A stretch of 64,000 nt of DNA from Paucidesulfovibrio sp050251775. GTDB taxonomy: Bacteria; Desulfobacterota; Desulfovibrionia; Desulfovibrionales; Desulfovibrionaceae. Location of the stretch: NCBI GenBank assembly GCA_050251775.1, contig JBFWMD010000011.1:3414-67413 (forward strand). The letters run 5' to 3'. Below the pieces are notes generated by a model. The model was not told the DNA's origin. It ran no database searches and was given only the letters and a program-made list of their open reading frames with translations. The position numbers and the translations under genes were made by a program. Position 1 is the stretch's first letter; every line of letters begins with the position of its first letter. Of this stretch, positions 57,601-64,000 are shown in pieces.

Positions 57601-60246
57601 AGGCGTCTGCTCCATGATGGCTTCCATTTCCAGAGCACGCCGTTCGGAGTCCTTCCGGGCCTGCTCCAGCGCCTCGGTGCGTTCGGCCACCAGCGACTCC
57701 AGATCCTCGTTGCTGCGGCGAAGAACCATTTCCGCCTGCTTCAGCTTGGTGATCTCCGTGTAGGTGAGCACCACTCCGTCCACAGAGCCATGCACGCCGT
57801 GATACGGGAAGACATGCTTGATGAAGCTTCGCCCGTCCGCGCCATAGACCTCGCGCTCGGTTTCCTGGCTGTCCCGCAGGACCTGCTCCGCGTCGGCCAG
57901 CAGGTGCTCGTCGCGCACCCGGGCCTTGATCTCGGCCAGGGGGCGGCCCTGGTCCGAGGGGATCAAGTGAAAGAGCTCCGCAGCCTGGGGAGTGGAGCGC
58001 ATCACGCAAAAACGTTTGTCCAAAAAAATGGTGGGAACGTTGGTGCTGCGCAGCAGGTTTTCCACAAACCCGTGCGCCTGGGCCAGTTCCTCCACCTTGG
58101 ATGTCAACTCCTCGTTCAGGGACTGCAATTCCTCGCGCGAGGCGTCCATTTCCTCGTTTGAAGACTGCAACTCCTCGTTCATGCTGGTAAGTTCTTCATT
58201 TGAGGCTCGCAACTCCTCATTGAGGTACTCGTATTCCTCGATGGCCGTCTGCAATTGTCCGTGCGCCAACTGAAGTTCGTCCTCGTAGCGCATCACGAGA
58301 CTGCTCTCCGAAAGGCGGTCACACTCGCCGACGACTTCCTCGCTGTGCTGCGCCACGCTGTCCTTGAAGATCACAAGATAGGCCGAAACCTGATCGTCAT
58401 GCAGGACGGGATCCACGCAAACATCCACGAAGCGCCTCGGACCACCGGAGAGCGGCACTCCCCGCGCCATGGCAGGCTTGAGCGTGGCGGACACGGACTT
58501 GAACGCGGAACGCAGATGAAGCCGAAGCTCCTTGCGGACCAGCTTGAGCAGTTGCAGGCTCGGCTCGCCGGGAGAGAGCGTCAGAAACGGCTGCGTGTTC
58601 CCGCCGAGGTGCAGTATCCGCAGTTCCGGACTCACCAGAACGGAGGGCGGGTCAAAATGCCGCAGCAACGCCTCGGCTGCGATCTCTGCGGGCTTCGCCA
58701 CCTGAGCGCGGACGGGGGCCTCGGGGACCCCGGGCAGCGTCATGGCCCTGCGCAGGGCCATGGCACGGCGCAGACCGGGATTCTCGGCGCTGGCCCGGCT
58801 GCGGAACAGCCGCCACTTCTTATCAACGGTCTCCAGTTGTTTCGCGCCCAGGTCCAGATTTTCAGCCGACCCGAGCAGCAGGTAGCCGCCGGGGGTCAGC
58901 GCGGCGGACAGCAGCGAAAGCGCCTTTTCCTGCAGTGCCGGAGTGAGATAGATCAGCAGATTGCGGCAGAGAGTCAAATCGATGTGCAGAAACGGAGGAT
59001 CCTGGAGCAGGTTGTGGTGGACAAAGACGACGCGCTCGCGAAGCTTCGGGGAGATGACCCCCGTGCGACTGGAGCGGGAGAAATAACGTTTGAGAAATGC
59101 CTCGGGAACGGTTTGCAGCTTCCGAAGAGGATAGGCCCCCTTGCGCGCGATCTCCACAGCCTCCTGGTCGATGTCTGTGGCAAAAATCTTGAAACCGCAA
59201 CGGATCCCGGACTGCTCAATGTAATCATCCAAAAGCATGGCCACGGTGTAGGCCTCTTCGCCCGTGGAGCACCCCGCTACCCAAATCCGGACGGACTCTC
59301 CCTCGGCACAGGCGGAAAAGATCGACGGCAACGTCTTTTCCCGAAGCAGCTCAAAGGCGTCCGTGTCCCGAAAGAAGGAGGTCACGCCGATGAACAACGA
59401 TTTGAAAAGCCGGACACACTCCTCCGGATTCTTTTCCAGCTCCTGATAATAGGCCTCAAGCTTCATGTGCCCCGTTAAAAATTTGCGCTTGCTGATGCGC
59501 CGGGCAATGGTGCTGGGGCGATATCCGCACAGATCCTGCCCGGTCCGCTGGTGCAACAGCGTCAGGATATCCTTGATCAGGTGTCCCTTGGGTTTGCCCT
59601 GTTCGGAAAGCGGCGGGAGCTGGGATATCTTGATGCCCAGCTCTTCCAGAGTAAGCACCGCGTCCACGGATCCGGACTCCAGGGCGGTGTGGGGCATTCC
59701 GGAATGCAAGGCCGTGGACGGCTCCTGCACGAGAACAAGCCCGCCGGCTCGGGCCAGTTGCACGGAACCGTTCGCACCGTCGGAACCGGAACCGGAAAGG
59801 ATTACACAAGTAGCGTTGACGCCCTGGTCGCGGGCCAGGCTGCACAAAAAGCGGTCGATGATCCTGTAGGAGAGGTCCTGGCCCGGCGGCACGAGCTTGA
59901 GCACGCCGCGTTCGACGACCACGTCACGCCCGGAGGGGACCGTGAAAACCACCCCCGATTCCAGGGGAGTAACCTCCTCCGCCTGGCGCACGGGAAGGGA
60001 GGTGAAGCTGGCAAGCACTTCGGCCATGCGGCTTTCCTTGTCCCTCGGCAGGTGCGTGATCACGATGATGGCGGCCCGCAAGGTGGGATCGATGAACCGG
60101 AACAGCGTGCGCAGTGCTTCTATTCCGCCAGCAGAGGCTCCCAGCGCGACCACCGGAAACGGCAGCAACAATCTCTCGTCAACGGTGTCGTTTTGCCGCT
60201 CTTTGGCATCCGCAGTTGAGGATCGCGACAAGTTACGGGCGCACAT
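54643..60246 (-). CDS. CheB-CheR-coiled coil-6xPAS-histidine kinase-receiver fusion
   Basis: A 1,867-aa signalling protein. The N-terminal CheB-type methylesterase keeps its triad (GASAGG Ser, ITHLPR His, LSGSGSDGANG Asp). The CheR-type methyltransferase has SFFRDTDAFELL, WVAGCSTGEEAYTVA and LCRNLLIYLTP. A coiled coil of repeated NEEL units follows. Then come six PAS domains, of which the third and fourth are near-duplicates (ISRVxxNTLxSVNPxFARQR). The kinase has H box FLANMSHEIRTPLNGVLG, N box LFNLVGNAIKFTESGG, DTGIGIPDDK and GAGLGLAIV. The C-terminal receiver has AEDE, the acceptor in LMDIQMPELNG and the Lys in YISKPVQ. ATG 60246 has GGGAG six bases upstream. No membrane span is seen, so it is cytoplasmic. 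The nucleotidase gene follows after 56 nt. Confidence 0.93.
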   Translation of the reverse strand: MCARNLSRSSTADAKERQNDTVDERLLLPFPVVALGASAGGIEALRTLFRFIDPTLRAAIIVITHLPRDKESRMAEVLASFTSLPVRQAEEVTPLESGVVFTVPSGRDVVVERGVLKLVPPGQDLSYRIIDRFLCSLARDQGVNATCVILSGSGSDGANGSVQLARAGGLVLVQEPSTALHSGMPHTALESGSVDAVLTLEELGIKISQLPPLSEQGKPKGHLIKDILTLLHQRTGQDLCGYRPSTIARRISKRKFLTGHMKLEAYYQELEKNPEECVRLFKSLFIGVTSFFRDTDAFELLREKTLPSIFSACAEGESVRIWVAGCSTGEEAYTVAMLLDDYIEQSGIRCGFKIFATDIDQEAVEIARKGAYPLRKLQTVPEAFLKRYFSRSSRTGVISPKLRERVVFVHHNLLQDPPFLHIDLTLCRNLLIYLTPALQEKALSLLSAALTPGGYLLLGSAENLDLGAKQLETVDKKWRLFRSRASAENPGLRRAMALRRAMTLPGVPEAPVRAQVAKPAEIAAEALLRHFDPPSVLVSPELRILHLGGNTQPFLTLSPGEPSLQLLKLVRKELRLHLRSAFKSVSATLKPAMARGVPLSGGPRRFVDVCVDPVLHDDQVSAYLVIFKDSVAQHSEEVVGECDRLSESSLVMRYEDELQLAHGQLQTAIEEYEYLNEELRASNEELTSMNEELQSSNEEMDASREELQSLNEELTSKVEELAQAHGFVENLLRSTNVPTIFLDKRFCVMRSTPQAAELFHLIPSDQGRPLAEIKARVRDEHLLADAEQVLRDSQETEREVYGADGRSFIKHVFPYHGVHGSVDGVVLTYTEITKLKQAEMVLRRSNEDLESLVAERTEALEQARKDSERRALEMEAIMEQTPAAVWIARDCEARTILGNQASYQLLRMAPGSNVSRSQPDVPYVAMRGGREVPAEELPLQRAARGEVVVGEEIDLVFGDGEVRTILGNAGPLLDTKGKSYGSVGAFLDITALKRAQEEASRWQQVFARADFGLAISRVADNTLLSVNPSFARQRGYEPEELVGQPVLSVYPEESRAELRTTVAELDVSGHGIFESWHMRRDGSVFPVMVEITVLQDDAGHPVQRVAYCLNITDLKHAREEARRWQYVFEHAEFGMAISRVESNTLISVNPAFARQRGYEPEELVGASVARLFPEEVFASAFEEIKRVQEKGHGTMESFHQRKDGSTFPVLLDITILLDKQGEPVSRVVYALDISDRVQAEKALRESEVKFRTVADYTFDWEYWRSQEGGVVWISPSCKRVTGYAVEDFLKDPQLIQRIVHPDDRALFVDHLENVESVPASSANLDFRILRRDGQEVWISHHCVGLLNAEGTPLGWRISNRDITDRKHAELAALSWAKFPEENPSPVLRIGADTRITHANRASRMFLESYDTAVGQELPGFLARHIDQAKRIGKPLHVELPLGERVLDLTFTPVAGQDYLNIYGEDITERKKGELAILAARDAAQAANMAKSEFLANMSHEIRTPLNGVLGMLHLLKEGVTPEEQISYSSMAHDSACRLLSLLNDILDFSRMEAGRISLNNAPFRLKDVFDSVTNVFRLASQAKRLELECRIETQNPCKLVGDEARLRQILFNLVGNAIKFTESGGVTVDGWTRPVAGDADRLHLYVRVSDTGIGIPDDKINHVFQRFTQTDASYNRQYEGAGLGLAIVKRLMEVMEGDIAVESNLGQGTSIYLHIPLNVLPQSSAATTGRVAEFGTDFAPLRILVAEDERVSRIAIRALLDRLGHEVVTVNNGREVVEALRRDPFDCILMDIQMPELNGVETTEQIRAMSSAPDRSGVWIIALTAYALTGDRERFLAIGMDDYISKPVQLDKLTEVLRRAALRRGRP
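56530..57255 (-). repeat. Tandem duplication of a PAS domain inside the fusion kinase gene
   Basis: Two adjacent PAS-coding blocks are alike at protein and DNA level, offset by 366 bp (122 codons). The DNA around 56761 (TTCTTCGGGCTCGTAGCCGC) recurs near 57127 as TTCCTCGGGTTCGTAGCCGC. The protein pattern AEFGMAISRVESNTLISVNP versus ADFGLAISRVADNTLLSVNP shows the same. Outer limits are approximate. Confidence 0.75.
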
Positions 60247-60618
60247 GGACATCTCCCGAACCGTAAAGGCCAACAACCAATAAAGCCTACGCTAACATTC
60301 CAACAATTTTCAATATCATGTTCTCCCATAAAACCAACGGGGCTTCAACCAGAAAAGGAATTTCGACCAGCCCCTTTCGATCCGGGCATACGCGAAAAAA
60401 TCTGCGGCAGGTTGCGGGACAGCGACGGAACATAGAGGAATTCAAGATGGTTCACGGACTGACTTCGCGCCGCCCTTCCGAATCCCGCTCCTCCGGGCAA
60501 TGTAAAAAAATACTCGCGCGTCATTGCGAGATGGGGCGCGGCTGCGCAAAGGGGGAAAGGGAGATATGGAGAAAGGGGAAAAGGCTTGGCCCCAGGGAGC
60601 CGAGCGCCGGGATGCAAT
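60247..60618. other. Intergenic region between kinase gene and tRNA-Ser
   Basis: About 370 bp. The part near 60280-60330 is A+T-rich and probably holds the kinase promoter, though no strong -10/-35 pair was found. The rest shows no gene. CGTCATTGCGAG (60519-60530) resembles the head of a dispersed repeat known from many bacterial genomes, but no second copy lies in the window. Confidence 0.4.
60504..60530 (-). terminator. Candidate terminator downstream of tRNA-Ser
   Basis: On the minus strand CTCGC...GCGAG (plus 60513-60517 and 60526-60530) forms a 5-bp stem followed by TA and seven T (plus 60504-60510), about 90 nt after the tRNA 3' end. Confidence 0.45.
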
Positions 60619-60708
60619 TGGCGGAGAGGGAGGGATTCGAACCCCCGGACGGGTCACCCCGTCAGCGGTTTTCAAGACCGCCTCCTTCAACCGCTCGGAC
60701 ACCTCTCC
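60619..60708 (-). tRNA. tRNA-Ser, anticodon UGA
   Basis: A 90-nt class II tRNA with a long variable arm. Acceptor stem GGAGAGG/CCTCTCC, anticodon stem GCGGT/ACCGC with loop CTTGAAA (anticodon TGA), variable arm in GACGGGGTGACCCGTC, T loop GTTCGAATC, discriminator G and encoded CCA (plus 60619-60621). Length and anticodon fit tRNA-Ser. Confidence 0.97.
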
Positions 60709-60857
60709 GCATTTCGGGTACAGCGGTGGGACTACTTTGCCCAGAAGCTTCCGGCTGTCAACCCCGTTCCCCACCAGCCCGGTAGAACAATTGACAGTTT
60801 GCGCGGATTTACCTAGGGAAGAATGAATCCATCACAACATGGCAGACAGTGGAAGCA

Positions 60858-61313
60858 ATGAAGCCGCCAGAAAAAGCATTCAGCGAATATCTCGCCTCCC
60901 GAAACCTGAAGATGACGCCGCAACGCCGTCTGATCCTGGAGACCTTCATCCAGGGCGACGGACATCTTTCCTCCGAGGAACTCTACAACAAGGTCAAGAG
61001 CAAGGACTCTTCCGTGGGCCAGGCCACAGTCTATCGAACCCTCAAGCTCTTCGCCGACTCGGATATCGCCGAGGCCGTGGATTTCGGTGACGGATTGCTG
61101 CGCTATGAGCTGCACTATGGCCAGGATCACCACGATCACCTGATCTGCGACCAGTGCGGCAAAAACATCGAAATCGTGGATCCGAACATTGAGCGGCTCC
61201 AGGAGGAGCTGGCCCGCAAATACGATTTCGTGCTGCGACGCCACAAGATGTATCTTTTCGGCATTTGCAAGGATTGCCGGCGCAAAAATCAGAAAACCAA
61301 CGACGTGCCCTAG
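60858..61313 (+). CDS. fur: Fur-family ferric uptake regulator
   Basis: A 151-aa metal-dependent repressor. The winged helix includes LKMTPQRRLILETFIQGDGHLSSEELYNKV and VGQATVYRTLKLFADSDIAE. The dimer domain has the His-rich metal segment HHDHLICDQCGK with CxxC, and a second CKDC near the end, a zinc-site pattern of Fur proteins; FGDGLLRYELHYG is also typical. An upstream GTG at 60849 is in frame, but ATG 60858 fits homologues. TTGACA at 60791-60796 is a possible -35. It could be PerR or Zur in principle; the Fur box at the flavodoxin operon supports Fur. Confidence 0.9.
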   Translation: MKPPEKAFSEYLASRNLKMTPQRRLILETFIQGDGHLSSEELYNKVKSKDSSVGQATVYRTLKLFADSDIAEAVDFGDGLLRYELHYGQDHHDHLICDQCGKNIEIVDPNIERLQEELARKYDFVLRRHKMYLFGICKDCRRKNQKTNDVP

Positions 61314-61362
61314 GACGAAGCGCCAGGCCGCGGGTCCCCTGGCTCGCGGCATACAGATCCGG

Positions 61363-62397
61363 TCAGCTCCTGGCCCCGTCCTCTTCCGACGCGGTCTTTT
61401 TCCCGCCTCGCATGGACTCCAGCAGATCCTGAAGCGACTCCACTTCATAGCCCACCGGATGCCAAGTCACGGACCGGCTGGCCACGCGTTCGCCCAGGGC
61501 GCGGAACTGCACGCCCACGGCCACGGTCCCGCCGCCGGGGCGCAGGATGTTGCGCACCACTGCCAGGAGCAGAAAGCTGTGGAACGCCTTGCGCCTCGGA
61601 TCGAGAATCTGCAATTCCAGGACGACTTCGTCCGTGACGCGCAACGTGGGGCTGCCGCGTTGCGGTCGCAGCTGGATCTTCATGCCGCCGGGGGAAATGT
61701 CCAGAGGCTCGACGGAGGCCTTCCAGGCAGAGAACTCCCCGCCCTCGCCCCCGGTTTCATAATCCGGCGCGGTGACGAGAATCCGGGACTTCTTCTCCTC
61801 GGACCAAAGCTTGAGACGGATGCTCCCGGAACGCCGGATGCGCAGACGCACATGCCGACGCCGGGGGATGGCCGTGAATTCATCCGGGACATAGGCGCGC
61901 ACCGTGCGAATCAGTCCGTCGGCGCTCTGCACCGAGATCACGTAGGTGGAAAATGAGTTGACCCGTTTTCCGCCCACGCGAAAGGGCTTCACAAAGCAGA
62001 CGATCTGTCGTCCCCGCAGCACGCGGTGCAAAGTGGAAGGCACATCGCTGGTCACGCGCAGAATCAGGTAATGCCCTTTGAACTCCGTGAGCAACGCCGT
62101 GCCGAGATATTGCCGCGACCGCTTGCTGACCACATAGACGCCAATGGGCATCCGGCGTTCCTGAATGAACGACGAAATCTTACCGCGAACCACCGCTTGC
62201 AGCCGGGAGTTTACCATCCGGAGCAGGTGGAAGCGAAGGAGGATCCGATGCCGCCAGAGGGCAAAAGCCGCGACGATGAGTACGGAAATGATCAGATATT
62301 TTGAGAGAACGCTCAGAAGCACATCGGAAGGGACGCCTTCGCGAAAAGCGCGCTTGATCTCGCGAAAAAACCACTCCTGAACCCAGGGCTGGTGCAT
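61363..62397 (-). CDS. Membrane-anchored PilZ-domain protein
   Basis: A 344-aa protein with one N-terminal transmembrane helix (SKYLIISVLIVAAFALW, about residues 32-48). A YcgR-N-like beta domain follows (VYVVSKRSRQYLGTALLTEF...GHYLILRVTSDVP), then a C-terminal PilZ domain: RRRHVRLRIRR provides RxxxR and PLDISPGGMKIQL provides DxSxxG. It should bind c-di-GMP and resembles the flagellar brake YcgR with an added membrane anchor. ATG 62397 has GGGGAG upstream; a longer frame start is unsupported. It is convergent with fur and stands alone. Confidence 0.85.
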   Translation of the reverse strand: MHQPWVQEWFFREIKRAFREGVPSDVLLSVLSKYLIISVLIVAAFALWRHRILLRFHLLRMVNSRLQAVVRGKISSFIQERRMPIGVYVVSKRSRQYLGTALLTEFKGHYLILRVTSDVPSTLHRVLRGRQIVCFVKPFRVGGKRVNSFSTYVISVQSADGLIRTVRAYVPDEFTAIPRRRHVRLRIRRSGSIRLKLWSEEKKSRILVTAPDYETGGEGGEFSAWKASVEPLDISPGGMKIQLRPQRGSPTLRVTDEVVLELQILDPRRKAFHSFLLLAVVRNILRPGGGTVAVGVQFRALGERVASRSVTWHPVGYEVESLQDLLESMRGGKKTASEEDGARS

Positions 62398-62567
62398 GGT
62401 GCTCTCCCCTGCTCCACAGCAATTCACGGACACGCCCTTGCGGACGCGAACACGCTGAACGCGGCCTCCATGGCCTTTCCCTTAAGGCCTCTGTACGTGA
62501 AAACCCCCCGCCTGCCAACCGGTGGGGAAGCAGGATAAGGAAAGACGGAAGGTGTCGGCGAGGGACG

Positions 62568-63527
62568 CTAGGCGGAATCGGAGCCGGAAAGGCGCTCCAG
62601 GGCCAGCACCAGCAAAAAGCCAACGACAATCAGGGCCACGGCGAGCCAGAAGCCCCCATCCCAGTTGTCGGGCAACACGTTGCGCTCCCGGATGACCACT
62701 TCGCGCAGGCCCACCAGGCGCGTCTCCAGCACTTCCTTCCAGGGCCAGACCTTGCGCATGGCCCCGGCCATGAAGCCCGTAAGCAGGCTCACTGCGAGCG
62801 CGTGATGCCGGGTCAGGAACCAGTGCAGCAGGCGGGAAAAGCTCATCAACCCCACCAGGGCGCCGCAGGCGAAAATCAGGATGACAAGCGGATTGCCGTC
62901 ACTGAACGGGGCCTTGAGCGCGCCGGTCATGTATTCGTATTTCCCGAGCAGCAGCAGGATGTAGGCTCCGCTGATGCCAGGCAGAATCATGGCGCAGATG
63001 GCCAGGGTGCCACAAAAGAACAGAAAAAGCGGCGTTTCCGGAGTGGACACCGGAATCAGGCCCACCAGCAGATAGCTGCCCACGGCTCCGGCCAGCCCCG
63101 CCGCCGCGTTCACGAGGCTGAGGCGTCCGGCCCGGCGGCCCACCACCAGGATCGAGGCGGCGATGAGTCCGAATAAAAGCGCCCAGACCTGCACGGGGTG
63201 CTCGGACAGAAGCGTGTGCATGATCCTGGCCATGCCGGCCAGAGCGAGAAGCAGCCCGGCCAGGAGCGGAAGCAGGAAGCGCAGATGCACACGGGCCACC
63301 ACACCCGCCAGATCCAGACGAAACAACCGGCCGATGGCGTCCATCCCGAAGGAGCGGATCGCGTCCATCAGCTGATCATATATATTGGTGATGAAGGCAA
63401 TGGTTCCACCGGAGACTCCGGGGATGATGTCAGCCACTCCCATGCAGAACCCCTTGGCGGCCAGCAGGGCGGCCTGGCGGGGGCTGGCGGGGCCGGGCGT
63501 GGCGAACCAGGCATCTTTGAGCTTCAT
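62568..63527 (-). CDS. DUF368/PopT-family membrane protein (polyprenyl-phosphate transporter)
   Basis: A 319-aa polytopic protein with about eight to ten spans. The first reentrant motif GFCMGVADIIPGVSGGTIAFI and the internal repeat CAMILPGISGAYILLLLGKYEYM are the twin PGxSG hallmarks of DUF368. Members (PopT) recycle undecaprenyl phosphate across the inner membrane, as reported for homologues. ATG 63527 is the only start that gives the usual N-terminus (KLKDAWFATPG...). The open frame continues upstream without signature. It is followed by a GC-rich hairpin of weak terminator quality. Confidence 0.88.
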   Translation of the reverse strand: MKLKDAWFATPGPASPRQAALLAAKGFCMGVADIIPGVSGGTIAFITNIYDQLMDAIRSFGMDAIGRLFRLDLAGVVARVHLRFLLPLLAGLLLALAGMARIMHTLLSEHPVQVWALLFGLIAASILVVGRRAGRLSLVNAAAGLAGAVGSYLLVGLIPVSTPETPLFLFFCGTLAICAMILPGISGAYILLLLGKYEYMTGALKAPFSDGNPLVILIFACGALVGLMSFSRLLHWFLTRHHALAVSLLTGFMAGAMRKVWPWKEVLETRLVGLREVVIRERNVLPDNWDGGFWLAVALIVVGFLLVLALERLSGSDSA

Positions 63528-63642
63528 GTCATCCGTCCGGGTCGAGGTTGCTGCCGTCGGACAACGGCCCGGCAACCCATAAACCGCTGTTGCCGGGCTT
63601 GTAAAGTCCGGCAACCGGTTCGGATTCCGTACATCAGAGGAA

Positions 63643-64000
63643 TCAGGAGCTGAAGCCCAGCTTGCGCCAGAGCTGGCGCAGGTCGTTGGCCGAACTGAGC
63701 TGAAGCTTGCGCATGATATTGGCCCGGTGCTTTTCAACGGTCTTGATACTGATGAAGAGATGCTCGGCCACTTCGCGATTCTTCTTGCCCCCACCCACAA
63801 GGTGGAAGACTTCGCGTTCGCGGGCCGTCAGTGCCTCCAGCGCGGTGGGAACCTTGCCGGAACGGCGCGCCGAGAGATAGCCGGTGGCGAGTTCATGGGC
63901 GGTGTTGGAACTGAGGTAGGTCTGTCCGTGGAAGGCGCTTTGCAAGGCCTTGCAGACTTACTGCAGGGGGTCCTCCTTGAGCACATAGCCCCTGGCTCCG
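63643..64000 (-). pseudogene. NarL/FixJ-type response regulator with in-frame stop (5' end outside window)
   Basis: The minus strand encodes the end of a receiver domain, GARGYVLKEDPLQ, then TAA (plus 63958-63960), and continues in the same frame as VCKALQSAFHGQTYLS. A LuxR-type DNA-binding domain follows: LTAREREVFHLVGGGKKNREVAEHLFISIKTVEKHRANIMRKLQ. Both sides of the stop fit one response regulator without gap or frameshift, so a GAA-to-TAA type nonsense change is likely. A TTG at 63945 could restart translation of the DNA-binding part. It may be a pseudogene, a sequencing error or readthrough. The receiver start lies beyond the window. Confidence 0.8.

Noticed and set aside
60519..60530. 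CGTCATTGCGAG as part of a dispersed repeat or MITE
   Set aside because: Only one short copy was seen in the window and no terminal inverted repeats or target duplication were found.

Overview
The window looks like a chromosomal segment of a high-G+C sulfate reducer of the Desulfovibrio group (Desulfobacterota). The strongest markers are a complete qrcDCBA quinone reductase locus, a short-chain flavodoxin and a [4Fe-4S] ferredoxin of the D. gigas/D. vulgaris types, a four-subunit KorABCD 2-oxoacid:ferredoxin oxidoreductase, and flagellar/chemotaxis genes. There is no phage, IS element or CRISPR array. This is mostly core genome with small accessory pockets.

Layout. 1-4.4 kb: end of a 2-hydroxyacid dehydrogenase, dprA, a CpoB-like lipoprotein and an orphan membrane protein. 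4.4-12.4 kb: a minus-strand chemotaxis operon, cheB - HEAT-repeat protein - cheR - cheW - cheY - cheA. 12.6-14.7 kb: tRNA-Pro(CGG), a ferredoxin with a tiny Arg-rich protein, and a secreted lipoprotein/NlpC-P60-like pair. 14.8-25 kb: Rel/SpoT, a peptide-type binding protein, a SWIM-SNF2 helicase, a membrane protein and a marR-MFS efflux operon with clear palindromic operators. 25-31.4 kb: a methyltransferase, ssb, two small unknowns, the motA-motB-pilZ operon, purine nucleoside phosphorylase and a FlgO-like lipoprotein. 31.4-39.1 kb: korDABC and a polar amino acid ABC transporter operon ending in deoC-cobH. 39.2-40.1 kb: about 0.9 kb of A+T-rich DNA with no recognisable gene. 40.1-46 kb: an acyl-ACP thioesterase and qrc. 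46-50 kb: sugar-nucleotide genes manC/rfbC, cvpA, mazG and a 119-aa orphan. 50.3-52.3 kb: TPR genes and a flavodoxin operon under a strong Fur box. 53-60.2 kb: a periplasmic 5'-nucleotidase and a 1,867-residue CheB-CheR-PAS-histidine kinase-receiver protein. 60.6-64 kb: tRNA-Ser(UGA), fur, a membrane-anchored PilZ protein, a DUF368/PopT transporter and a NarL-type response regulator interrupted by an in-frame TAA.

Connections. Motility and signalling dominate: a full Che operon, MotAB, two PilZ (c-di-GMP) proteins, a FlgO-like protein and three sigma-28 (FliA) promoter candidates. Two of these match TAAA-N15-GCCGATAA/G; one precedes the flgO-like gene and the other precedes an uncharacterised 119-aa gene, which ties that orphan to the flagellar regulon. 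Iron is the second theme: the Fur gene at 60.9 kb is the likely regulator of the flavodoxin operon at 52.3 kb, which also carries a Cys-rich TPR protein and a second small TPR protein.

All assignments come from reading the sequence and remembered family signatures; no database search was run. Start sites were moved to internal codons where a ribosome binding site, lipobox or signal peptide supported it.
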